In this document: positions 8,181 through 16,774 of the stretch, one piece after another
Position numbering within the stretch: position 1 is the stretch's first letter
Layout: each line of letters begins with the position of its first letter
Assembly: GCF_004138325.1 (NCBI RefSeq)
Contig: NZ_SBLB01000007.1
Coordinates: forward strand, 29,947-93,946
Direction of reading: 5' to 3'
From: Spirosoma sordidisoli
GTDB taxonomy: Bacteria > Bacteroidota > Bacteroidia > Cytophagales > Spirosomataceae
Length of the DNA: 64,000 nucleotides
The notes under the pieces: generated by a model
Databases searched by the model: none
What the model was told of the DNA's origin: nothing
The model's input: only the letters and a program-made list of their open reading frames with translations
Made by a program: the position numbers and the translations under genes

Positions 8181-10139
8181 ATGATTACGGAGTCAACACT
8201 ACTCGACAATCCGGACGGACAAATCCCCGGAGCTCCTTTACAGTCGGCAATTACGTACGAAAAAATTCCGACGCACATTTACGCCGATGCCAAAGATGCC
8301 AGCCGGGCCGTGGCGCATGAAATTGCCGACCTGATCCGGCAGAAGCAAAGCGAAGGCAAACCCGCTATCCTGGGTCTGGCAACGGGCTCGTCGCCCAAAA
8401 CGGTATATGCCGAACTGGTTCGGATGCACCGCGAAGAAGGCCTGAGTTTCCGGAACGTAGTCACGTTCAACCTTGATGAGTATTACCCCATGGAACCCGA
8501 TTCGCTGCAAAGCTACTGGCGGTTCATGCGGGAGCAGCTCTTCGACCATGTCGACATACCGGCCAACAACTACCACGTGCCCGACGGAACCGTTGGTCCG
8601 GATAAGGTGGCCGAGTTTGCCAAACAGTACGAAGCCCAGATCGAAGCCGCCGGCGGACTCGATTTCCAGCTGCTGGGTATTGGCGGTAACGGCCATATCG
8701 GCTTCAACGAACCCGGCTCGCTCATCAACTCGCACACCCGCCTGATGATGCTCGACAACTCGACCCGGGCGGCTGCGTCGGGCGATTTTGGTGGTCTGCC
8801 CAAAACCCCGCGTAAAGCCATCACGATGGGGGTTGCCAGCATCCTGAGCGCCCGGCGGGTGGTACTGCTGGCGTGGGGCGAACGCAAGGCACCCGTTATC
8901 CGTGGCGCCGTTGAAGGCCTGGTAACCGAACTCAATCCGGCCTCCTACCTGCAAACCCACCCCAACGCGCTGTTCGTCATCGACGAGGCTGCCGCGTCGG
9001 AGCTGACCCGCATGAAGACGCCCTGGCTGGTCGACTCGGTCGTGTGGGATAACAAGATGCGCAAAAAGGCCGTCACCTACCTGTCGCTGGCGCTGGGCAA
9101 ACCCATTCTGAAGCTGACCGACCGCGACTACAACGACAACGGGATGAGCGACCTGCTGGCCCAGTCGGGTCAGGCGTATGACATCAACATCGATATTTTC
9201 AACCAGCTTCAGCATACCATCACGGGCTGGCCGGGCGGCAAACCCAATGCCGACGATACCAACCGGCCCGAGCGGGCTTTACCGGCTCAGAAACGCTGCC
9301 TGATTTTCAGCCCCCACCCCGACGATGATATTATCTCGATGGGCGGTACGTTCCAGCGGCTCGTTGACCAGGGCCACGAAGTCCACATTGGCTACCAGAC
9401 ATCGGGTAACATCGCCGTGGCTGATGACGAAGCGCTGCGGTTTGCCGATTACGTGGTCGATTTCAACGATAAATTCGGGATCAACAGCCCCGAAGCACAC
9501 CGGATCTTCAAGGATGCAGCCGCGTCGCTGCGCGATAAGAAAGATTCCGAGATGGATACCGCCGAGGTACGCTACGTGAAAGGGCTGATCCGCAAGGGCG
9601 AGGCCAAGTCGACCTGCCGGTTTGTGGGTATCCCGGTCGAGAACGCGCACTTCATGAACATGCCGTTCTACGAAACGGGTAAAGTGGCCAAGAAGCCACT
9701 CAGCGAAGAAGATATTCAGATCACGATGGCGCTGATCGAAGAGATCAAGCCGCATCAGATCTACGCTGCGGGCGACCTGGCCGATCCGCACGGTACGCAC
9801 AAGGTTTGTCTGGACGCCGTTCTCGAAGCCGTTCGTCGGCTAAAAAACAAAGCGTTCATGGCCGATTGCTGGGTATGGCTCTATCGGGGCGCCTGGGCCG
9901 AGTGGGATATCCACGAGATCGAAATGGCCGTACCGATGTCGCCCGATCAGGTCATGAAAAAGCGCCTGGGTATCTTCAAACACCAGTCGCAGAAAGATGG
10001 CGTCGTTTATCAGGGTACCGACTCGCGCGAGTTCTGGCAGCGGGCCGAAGAGCGTAACCGCGCTACGGCTGGCCTCTACAACCGGCTCGGCCTGGCCGAA
10101 TACGAAGCGATGGAAGCGTTTGTCCGCTGGCATTTCTAA
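8181..10139 (+). CDS. nagB: Glucosamine-6-phosphate deaminase fused to a PIG-L/LmbE-type deacetylase domain
   Basis: A 652-aa two-domain protein. The first part (about residues 20-270) is NagB, converting glucosamine 6-phosphate to fructose 6-phosphate and ammonia. LATGSSPKTVYAEL, FNLDEYYPM and GIGGNGHIGFNEPGS are its active-site motifs. The second part (from about residue 375) is a PIG-L/LmbE domain with the zinc-binding SPHPDDD motif and a later DPHGTHK motif. E. coli NagB has about 266 aa, so the extra half is a true fusion, seen in other Bacteroidota. The second domain could deacetylate an N-acetyl sugar before deamination, which is inference. A hairpin terminator follows. Confidence 0.9.
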   Translation: MITESTLLDNPDGQIPGAPLQSAITYEKIPTHIYADAKDASRAVAHEIADLIRQKQSEGKPAILGLATGSSPKTVYAELVRMHREEGLSFRNVVTFNLDEYYPMEPDSLQSYWRFMREQLFDHVDIPANNYHVPDGTVGPDKVAEFAKQYEAQIEAAGGLDFQLLGIGGNGHIGFNEPGSLINSHTRLMMLDNSTRAAASGDFGGLPKTPRKAITMGVASILSARRVVLLAWGERKAPVIRGAVEGLVTELNPASYLQTHPNALFVIDEAAASELTRMKTPWLVDSVVWDNKMRKKAVTYLSLALGKPILKLTDRDYNDNGMSDLLAQSGQAYDINIDIFNQLQHTITGWPGGKPNADDTNRPERALPAQKRCLIFSPHPDDDIISMGGTFQRLVDQGHEVHIGYQTSGNIAVADDEALRFADYVVDFNDKFGINSPEAHRIFKDAAASLRDKKDSEMDTAEVRYVKGLIRKGEAKSTCRFVGIPVENAHFMNMPFYETGKVAKKPLSEEDIQITMALIEEIKPHQIYAAGDLADPHGTHKVCLDAVLEAVRRLKNKAFMADCWVWLYRGAWAEWDIHEIEMAVPMSPDQVMKKRLGIFKHQSQKDGVVYQGTDSREFWQRAEERNRATAGLYNRLGLAEYEAMEAFVRWHF

Positions 10140-10160
10140 GCGCTGACAAGACTCCAGTAA

Positions 10161-10200
10161 CAAACGAGCCGCTCCTGAACCAGGGGCGGCTCGTTTGTTT
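10161..10200 (+). terminator. Rho-independent-like terminator after nagB
   Basis: Arms AAACGAGCCGCTCCT and AGGGGCGGCTCGTTT pair over 15 bp with one mismatch, enclosing a short loop, and are followed by TGTTT. It lies 22 bp past the nagB fusion stop. Confidence 0.7.
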
Positions 10201-10375
10201 AGGCCCGGTTTAGTGCCTTTGCGAAAGGCAAAAGGGACATTCGCTGGCTTCTTTGTTATTAAAATTCATAAATACATACGTTATGATATAAAATTTAGAT
10301 ATAATTGCGTCATTATATAATAGTTGTATTATAGCCTTCATCAACCCCGCTTTTTCCGACCCTAACGCTGACGCA

Positions 10376-11149
10376 ATGACGAGAGAAACAAAACAACGAA
10401 CGGCCCGCCTTTTTGCCCTGCATGAGTTTGTCCGGGCTTATTTTACCAAGGCCGACTGGTTCCGGGTGGCTTACCTGACCGATAATGTCGACTTGATCGA
10501 AGACCACCCGCGCCTGCTGCGGAGTCTGGACTTTCGGGACGACGATTATGACGGGAACAGCCTGCAGGTGCTGTCGAAGCTGATTGGCGAAGGAACCAGC
10601 AACCTGACCGAGCTGGAGCGGTACGTCGACAGCCGGAAAGCCAGCCTGAGCCGGTACGCGCCGGTCGCTTCGGCCTTTGTATCGACGGTACAGACGCGGC
10701 AGCCCGAGCGGGTGGTCACGTTTGCGCCCGATGTGTTCAGCATTCCCGACAAGCCCGTCGAGTCGAACATGCTGTCGGTGATGATGCCGTTTGAAGGGCG
10801 TTTTGCGGGCACCTATACGGCCATCCGAAACGTCTGCGCGCGTCTGGGAATCGACTGTCGGCGGGCCGACGACATCTGGGATAACAGCATTCTGATTCAG
10901 GACGTATTCGATCTGATTTTCACGAGCCGGGCCGTGATCACCGACTTCACCGACCGGAACCCAAACGTGTTCTACGAAACCGGGGTCGCGCATACGCTGG
11001 GCAAGATTGTTATTCCTATCACTCAATCAGTTAGCGATATTCCATTCGACCTTCGCCACCACCGCGCGCTTACCTACCTGCCCAACAGCGAAGGACTAAC
11101 CAAGCTGGAAACCGATCTGGAGAAAAAATTGTCGAAAGTTTTTGCCTGA
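10376..11149 (+). CDS. Nucleoside 2-deoxyribosyltransferase/TIR-like protein with alpha-helical N-terminal domain
   Basis: A 257-aa protein. The C-terminal half (residues 132-257) has the pattern of deoxyribosyltransferase-like, TIR-related nucleotide-binding domains: MMPFEGRF (136-143), RADDI (163-167), and DFTDRNPNVFYETGVAH (190-206), where Glu201 is the likely catalytic residue. The N-terminal about 90 residues are helical, with a leucine/aromatic spacing reminiscent of small adaptor domains found fused to bacterial immune effectors. That likeness is weak. It stands alone, preceded by 236 bp of AT-rich DNA. NAD- or nucleotide-degrading activity in defence is inference. No partner gene is evident. 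Confidence 0.65.
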   Translation: MTRETKQRTARLFALHEFVRAYFTKADWFRVAYLTDNVDLIEDHPRLLRSLDFRDDDYDGNSLQVLSKLIGEGTSNLTELERYVDSRKASLSRYAPVASAFVSTVQTRQPERVVTFAPDVFSIPDKPVESNMLSVMMPFEGRFAGTYTAIRNVCARLGIDCRRADDIWDNSILIQDVFDLIFTSRAVITDFTDRNPNVFYETGVAHTLGKIVIPITQSVSDIPFDLRHHRALTYLPNSEGLTKLETDLEKKLSKVFA

Positions 11150-11214
11150 ACAAGTATATTTTTTCTGACTATCTTACAAAAAACAATTAGTTTAGTAACT
11201 GAGTAGTCTTTACT

Positions 11215-11511
11215 GTGTCGGATTGGTTAAACATTCGATCCCGGGTGAGGTTTTTTCGAAAACGTCTGTCAATGATTGTACTTCTAGCTCTTGTGTATAC
11301 GCTTGCCGTAGGGTCAATCTGCCTTGTATCGGCCTTTGCGGTCTATTCGTCAATTACGTGGCTGCTGCATCAGATGCATATTCCGATCAGCTCAGACATC
11401 AGCATACTGCTGTTACTGGTTTGTGTGGTCGGCGCGTGGTTGGTCTATCGGCTTTTCTTTCGCCGGGTATGGCGACGCGAAGGGTTCGACTGGATCATGG
11501 AAAAGCCCTGA
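11215..11511 (+). CDS. Small two-helix membrane protein, function unknown
   Basis: A 98-aa protein with two predicted membrane spans (about residues 20-45 and 60-80) and a basic C-terminal tail. The frame opens with GTG at 11215; an ATG at 11272 (MIVLLALVY) would leave a 79-aa protein that still has both spans. It lies 65 bp after the deoxyribosyltransferase-like gene in AT-rich DNA. The two could be a pair (effector plus membrane partner) or unrelated. I do not recognise a family. Confidence 0.5.
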   Translation: MSDWLNIRSRVRFFRKRLSMIVLLALVYTLAVGSICLVSAFAVYSSITWLLHQMHIPISSDISILLLLVCVVGAWLVYRLFFRRVWRREGFDWIMEKP

Positions 11512-11648
11512 CCGTTCAGCCTGAGTCGCGGCTGGTATGGCCGCACCGCCCGGCTATGATGATCAGGTATCGGTAACGAAGGCAGAACAGGCCGCCGACC
11601 CCGGACGGAAGTTTTGTCGTATCTTCGTGCTACCTGATCGTTATACCT

Positions 11649-12803
11649 ATGCAAACTGCTTCCGCTCCGGTTCGGGATGGACTGGAGCCCCTCCAGGCCG
11701 CCCCTCGTCTTCTGTCGTTAGATGCCTTTCGGGGCCTGACCGTAGCGGCCATGATTCTGGTCAACAACCCCGGCGACTGGGCTCATATCTACGCTCCGCT
11801 CGAACATGCACCCTGGCATGGCTGGACGCCTACCGATCTGATTTTTCCGTTCTTTCTGTTCATCGTGGGCGTGTCGATCACGTTTGCCCTGGGCCGGACC
11901 GACGCCCGGCAGGGGGGCGTCATGCAGAAGATCGTGAAACGAAGCGCTACCCTGTTCCTGCTGGGCCTGTTTCTTAATTTCTTCCCGAAATTCGATATCT
12001 CGACCGTTCGTATTCCGGGCGTTTTACAGCGGATTGCGCTGGTGTACCTCGCTTGCTCCATGCTATTCCTGAAAACCACTCCCCGGCAGCAGCTCTGGAT
12101 CCTGTTCTCGATCCTGGTCGGGTACTGGCTGCTGCTGACGGTGGTTCCCGTGCCGGGCATTGGCTATGCGAACCTCGAGCCCGAAACCAACCTGGCGGCC
12201 TGGATCGACCGGATTGTGCTGACCCCCGCCCACGTCTATAAGCCCGCCCGGGTCTGGGACCCCGAAGGCATACTGAGCACGCTGCCGGCCATCGGCACCG
12301 GTACGATTGGTCTGCTGGTGGGGCAGTGGCTGCGGAGCGGGCGGGTGGCTACCGAAAAAGTAGCGTGGCTGTTTGCTGCGGGCTGCCTGGCTACCCTGGC
12401 TGGCCTGGTCTGGAACGGCTTTTTCCCGATCAACAAAGCCCTGTGGACCTCGTCGTATGTGTTGCTGGCGGGCGGACTGGCCATGCTTGGGCTGGCGCTC
12501 TGCTACTGGCTGATCGATGTGAAACAATACCGGCGGGGTGTATTGCCGTTCGTTGCGTTCGGTGTCAACGCCATTACGGTCTTTTTCCTGTCGGGCTTGA
12601 TTCCGCGAATTATGAGCCTGATTCACCTAAGCCGCCCCGACGGTACCGATGTCAACCTGCGCGAATACCTCTACCGATCGTTCATCGTTCCCGCTTTTGC
12701 CGATCCCATTAACGCGTCGCTGGCCGGGGCGCTTACGTTTGTGCTGATCTGGTTCGGGATTCTGTGGTGGATGTATCGGAAACAGATCATCATCAAAGTG
12801 TAA
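11649..12803 (+). CDS. NagX/DUF5009-like multi-span membrane protein (heparan-alpha-glucosaminide N-acetyltransferase related)
   Basis: A 384-aa integral membrane protein with about ten hydrophobic segments. The start of the family domain, LSLDAFRGLTVAAMILVNNP, and the following WTPTDLIFPFFLFIVGVS match the COG4299 group. These are related to the lysosomal acetyltransferase HGSNAT and to bacterial NagX, which often occur in N-acetylglucosamine utilisation loci. A role in moving acetyl groups or sugars across the inner membrane is inferred from relatives. The NagB fusion upstream fits this theme, although other genes lie between. Confidence 0.85.
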   Translation: MQTASAPVRDGLEPLQAAPRLLSLDAFRGLTVAAMILVNNPGDWAHIYAPLEHAPWHGWTPTDLIFPFFLFIVGVSITFALGRTDARQGGVMQKIVKRSATLFLLGLFLNFFPKFDISTVRIPGVLQRIALVYLACSMLFLKTTPRQQLWILFSILVGYWLLLTVVPVPGIGYANLEPETNLAAWIDRIVLTPAHVYKPARVWDPEGILSTLPAIGTGTIGLLVGQWLRSGRVATEKVAWLFAAGCLATLAGLVWNGFFPINKALWTSSYVLLAGGLAMLGLALCYWLIDVKQYRRGVLPFVAFGVNAITVFFLSGLIPRIMSLIHLSRPDGTDVNLREYLYRSFIVPAFADPINASLAGALTFVLIWFGILWWMYRKQIIIKV

Positions 12804-12945
12804 TATCGCCAGCCCGGCTGGTATGGATATGGGCGTCTGTGGTGGCAGGCCGGTGGTTGATTCGGCGCGATAAACGTTTCGTCGGCCTGTATCGTTATTC
12901 ATCCACATGGCGTTACAAACCCCCTAACCAACCATCAACGACCGA

Positions 12946-15807
12946 ATGGTACGTGCTTATTTATGCCTGAGCCTGCTGCTCAGCGCAACCCTGGTGCTGG
13001 CGCAATCGCCGGTAAAAACCCCACAATCCAAGAAAACACCCCGGTCAGCGCCGGGACCCGCGGGTGGCGTCTCGCTCAACAGCCCGATCCCGGTCGATCC
13101 AGGGGTGAAAGTAGGCCGGTTACCCAACGGCCTGACTTATTACATCCGCAAGAATGCCGAACCCAAAAACCGGGCCGAGCTGCGGCTGGTGATCCGGGCG
13201 GGCTCGGTGCTGGAAACGGATAACCAGCAGGGCCTGGCCCACTTCATGGAGCACATGGCCTTTAACGGCACCAAAAACTTCCCTAAAAACGAGCTGGTTA
13301 ATTTTCTCCAGTCGGCGGGGGTTCGGTTTGGGGCCGATCTGAACGCCTATACGGGCTTCGACGAAACGGTTTATCAGCTGCCCGTACCGACCGATTCGGC
13401 GCGGCTGTTTGAGCGGGCGTTTCAGATTCTGGAAGACTGGGCGCATAACGTTACCATCGACCCGGCCGAGGTAGAGAAAGAACGCGGGGTTATTCTGGAG
13501 GAACGACGGCTGGGCCGCGGGGCTGGCCAGCGCCTGCGCGACAAGTACTTCCCGGTATTGCTCAACAACTCCCGGTACGCCAGCCGCCTGCCGATCGGTA
13601 CCGAAGAGGTGCTGACTACCTTCAAGCCCGAAGTGCTGCGGCAGTTTTATAAAGACTGGTACCGGCCCGATCTGATGGCGGTCGTTGCCGTGGGCGATTT
13701 CAACCCAACGGAAGTCGAAACCATGATTCGGGAAAAGTTTGGCCGAATTCCGGCCGTACAATCGCCTAAACCGCGCACCGAATACGATGTGCCGCCCCAT
13801 AAGGACACCAAAGTGGTCATTGTTACCGACCCTGAGCAGCCCAATACGGTGGTTCAGGTCATTTATAAACGGCCCGAGATCAAAGAGCGTACCCTCAACG
13901 ACCTGCGGGAGAGCATCAAGCGGGGCCTGTTCAACACCATGCTGGGCAACCGGATTCAGGAGCTGACCCAGCAGGCGAACCCGCCGTTTCTGGGAGGCTA
14001 CAGCAACTACAGCGATTTTATCGGCAATATCGACGCCTTTACGTCCATCGCCGTCGCGAAAGAAGGGAACGTTGAGCGGGCCATCCGGGCCGTACTCGAC
14101 GAGAACGCCCGGGTGAAGCAGTTTGGCTTTACCCCAACCGAGCTGGCCCGCGCCAAGCAGGAGTTCTACACGAACGTGGAGCAGAGCTATAGCGAGCGTG
14201 ACAAAACCCGCTCGTCCAGTTTCGTGAACGAATACGTACAGAACTTCACCGACAAAGAGCCGTATACCAGCATCGAGTTTTACTTCGATTTCCTGAAAAA
14301 GCAGCAGGCCGGCATCACGCTTCAGGAAGTAAACGCCCTCGTCGATCAGTTTATCCGCAACGAGAACCGGGCCGTTATCGTGATGGCGCCCGAGAAAGAC
14401 AAAGATAAGCTGCCCACGGTGGCCCAGATCATCAGCTACGTCGACGATACGGGCAAGAACCTGACGGCCTACGAAGATAAAACCCTCGACGCGCCCCTGG
14501 TGCCAACGCCCCCGACCCCCTCGCCGGTAGCCAACGCCCGCGAGATCAAAGAAATTGGCGTGACCGAATGGACGCTGCGTAACGGCGTGCGGGTGGTGCT
14601 GAAGCCGACCAACTTCAAAAACGACCAGATACTGTTTGCCGGTACCAGCTTTGGCGGTACGTCGCTCTATGACCTCAAAGACTACCAGTCGGCGCGGTTT
14701 TCGAGTACGCTGGCCAGCCTGGGCGGTACGGGCGCCTACAGCCAGGTGCAGCTGGGTAAGTTTCTGTCGGGGAAGCAGGCCAGCGCTTTTCCGTACGTGG
14801 GCGAGCTGAGCGAAGGTATCAACGGCAGCGCGGCTCCCAAAGACCTCGAAACGGCTCTCCAGCTCGTATACAGCTATTTTACCCAGCCCCGTAAAGACCC
14901 CGAGGTGGTAGCCGGTTTCCTCTCCAACCAGCGCAGTGCCCTGCAAAATCAGATCAGCACGCCAACCCCGGCCCGGGTGTTTCAGGATACGGTGTCGGTC
15001 ACGCTGGGAAGCAACAATCCGCGTCGACAGCCGCTCAAACCGGCCGACCTCGACCAGATCGATCTGGACCGGGCGCTGAAAATTTACCAGGAGCGCTTTG
15101 CCAATGCCGGCGATTTTACGTTCTACTTTGTCGGTAATTTCAAGGAAGCGACCCTGAAGCCGCTCATCGAGAAATACCTCGGCGGCTTACCGGCTACCAG
15201 CGCAACGGAGAAGTTCAAAGACCTCGGCATCCGGATTCCGGCGGGACAGATCAGCAAAACCGTATACCGCGGCCTCGACCCCAAAGCCAGCGTTCAGCTG
15301 GTCTATAGCGGAGACCTGACCTGGTCGCCGGAAACCACGACGCAGCTCGACGCCCTGGCCGAAGTGCTGGAGATCAAACTGACCGAGAAACTGCGCGAAG
15401 AGGAGAGTGGCGTATACGGCGTAGGAGCGGGAGCTGGCTACAGCCGATACCCCGTGCCGCGCTATACCTTCCGGATCAGTTTCGGCTGTGCGCCCGAGAA
15501 CGTAGAGAAGCTGATTGCCAAAACGCAGGAGCTGATCAATGATCTCAAGCAAAAAGGAGCCGTTCCGGCCGACATTGCCAAGTTCAAAGCCGAAACCCGG
15601 CGCGAAACGGAGGTGCAGCTCAAAGACAACCAGTTCTGGCTCGGCTACCTGCAAACGCAGTACTACAACAACGACGACCCCACCGAAATCCTGCGCGAAA
15701 ACGAGCAGCTCAACAAGGTCACCGTCGAAAGTACGAAAGCGGCTGCCAACCAGTACCTGAGTAGCAACTACGCCCGCTTTGTGCTCCTGCCCGAAAAGAA
15801 GCAGTAA
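12946..15807 (+). CDS. M16 family zinc peptidase (two-domain, secreted)
   Basis: A 953-aa insulinase-type metallopeptidase. The signal peptide is MVRAYLCLSLLLSATLVLAQ. The first M16 unit has the inverted zinc motif in AHFMEHMAFNGT (HxxEH) and the downstream Glu ligand in KERGVILEE. The second unit (about residue 540 on) lacks HxxEH and would be the inactive half of the clam-shell, as in the PqqL-like group. It is likely periplasmic, degrading peptides or processing an exported protein. It is followed by a good terminator and stands alone. Confidence 0.9.
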   Translation: MVRAYLCLSLLLSATLVLAQSPVKTPQSKKTPRSAPGPAGGVSLNSPIPVDPGVKVGRLPNGLTYYIRKNAEPKNRAELRLVIRAGSVLETDNQQGLAHFMEHMAFNGTKNFPKNELVNFLQSAGVRFGADLNAYTGFDETVYQLPVPTDSARLFERAFQILEDWAHNVTIDPAEVEKERGVILEERRLGRGAGQRLRDKYFPVLLNNSRYASRLPIGTEEVLTTFKPEVLRQFYKDWYRPDLMAVVAVGDFNPTEVETMIREKFGRIPAVQSPKPRTEYDVPPHKDTKVVIVTDPEQPNTVVQVIYKRPEIKERTLNDLRESIKRGLFNTMLGNRIQELTQQANPPFLGGYSNYSDFIGNIDAFTSIAVAKEGNVERAIRAVLDENARVKQFGFTPTELARAKQEFYTNVEQSYSERDKTRSSSFVNEYVQNFTDKEPYTSIEFYFDFLKKQQAGITLQEVNALVDQFIRNENRAVIVMAPEKDKDKLPTVAQIISYVDDTGKNLTAYEDKTLDAPLVPTPPTPSPVANAREIKEIGVTEWTLRNGVRVVLKPTNFKNDQILFAGTSFGGTSLYDLKDYQSARFSSTLASLGGTGAYSQVQLGKFLSGKQASAFPYVGELSEGINGSAAPKDLETALQLVYSYFTQPRKDPEVVAGFLSNQRSALQNQISTPTPARVFQDTVSVTLGSNNPRRQPLKPADLDQIDLDRALKIYQERFANAGDFTFYFVGNFKEATLKPLIEKYLGGLPATSATEKFKDLGIRIPAGQISKTVYRGLDPKASVQLVYSGDLTWSPETTTQLDALAEVLEIKLTEKLREEESGVYGVGAGAGYSRYPVPRYTFRISFGCAPENVEKLIAKTQELINDLKQKGAVPADIAKFKAETRRETEVQLKDNQFWLGYLQTQYYNNDDPTEILRENEQLNKVTVESTKAAANQYLSSNYARFVLLPEKKQ

Positions 15808-15828
15808 GGAGGTTATATGATGAAAAGA

Positions 15829-15856
15829 GGCCCGCCCTAGTAGCGGGCTTTTTTTG
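15829..15856 (+). terminator. Terminator after the M16 peptidase gene
   Basis: GGCCCGC and GCGGGCT arms flank a short loop and are followed directly by a run of seven T residues. It lies about 22 bp after the peptidase stop codon. Confidence 0.8.
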
Positions 15857-15999
15857 TTTCCGGGTGTGGCGGTTGCCTGGGGGAGGCCCCGGTTTGTGGA
15901 TAGGGGTGTATGGCCTTGTAAGACAGGCACCTGCATTGGTTGGTCGAGGGCCAGTCTGTTGCCGGGTAGCCTTAAACCCGCGACTAATAAGCCATCAAC

Positions 16000-16656
16000 A
16001 TGATCAGGACCATGGAAACGATTTATAAAAACAGCTACTATCTATTTCTGGCCATTCTGCTGATGGTCTTCGTGGGGTTTTACCGTACCTATTTCGGTCT
16101 CTTCCCCCGTTTTGAGGGCCTCTCCCTCGCGATGCATTTCCATGCGGTTATGGTGCTGCTCTGGATAGGTGTGCTGGTTGCCCAGCCTATTCTGATTCGG
16201 CGCGGGCAGTTTGCATGGCATCGGAAGCTGGGTCGGTTATCGTATGGGCTGGTTCCGCTCATGGTGCTGTCTATTGTCATTCTGATGCGTCAGGTGTTTA
16301 TGCGGCCCTTTGTACCGGGTAGTTTCGATACCAATATGATCGCCATGGCTGACCTTTCTTTTTTTGGCCTAACCTACGGACTGGCCATTTATTACCGTCA
16401 TAAAGTCAGTTACCACGCCCGCTACATGGTGCTGACCGCTCTGCCCTTTATCAACCCGGCTTTGGGGCGGCTGGGCTTGCCGGGTCCCCTGCTGGGCCTG
16501 GTGATCATGTTTGGCCTGTTGCTCTACGAGCGGTTTCATAACCGCGTTTACCAGCCTTACCTGCTGGCGATACCGGTCTACATAGGCATTTATATCTTCT
16601 TCCTGGCAGTCATTACCCGCGCCGACTGGATGCGGATCTGGTGGATGTTTTTCTGA
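16000..16656 (+). CDS. Multi-span membrane protein of unknown function
   Basis: A 218-aa protein with six or seven hydrophobic segments. The pattern MHFHAVMVLLWIGVLVAQP followed by FAWHRKLGRLSY resembles DUF2306-like and other small haem-associated membrane proteins with conserved His residues in neighbouring helices, but I cannot name the family firmly. An ATG at 16012 (METIYK) is an alternative start. The gene stands alone between the M16 peptidase and the nitrilase-like gene. Confidence 0.7.
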   Translation: MIRTMETIYKNSYYLFLAILLMVFVGFYRTYFGLFPRFEGLSLAMHFHAVMVLLWIGVLVAQPILIRRGQFAWHRKLGRLSYGLVPLMVLSIVILMRQVFMRPFVPGSFDTNMIAMADLSFFGLTYGLAIYYRHKVSYHARYMVLTALPFINPALGRLGLPGPLLGLVIMFGLLLYERFHNRVYQPYLLAIPVYIGIYIFFLAVITRADWMRIWWMFF

Positions 16657-16774
16657 CAGTTTCGGTTCTGACGGGCAGGCTATCCGCCTTATAGTAAAAT
16701 AGTTAGCCGCGGCTTGTGGTCATTACTCGGGTTTGTTCGTAAACTGCAAACTTTACCGGGTTATCTCTGCACCA

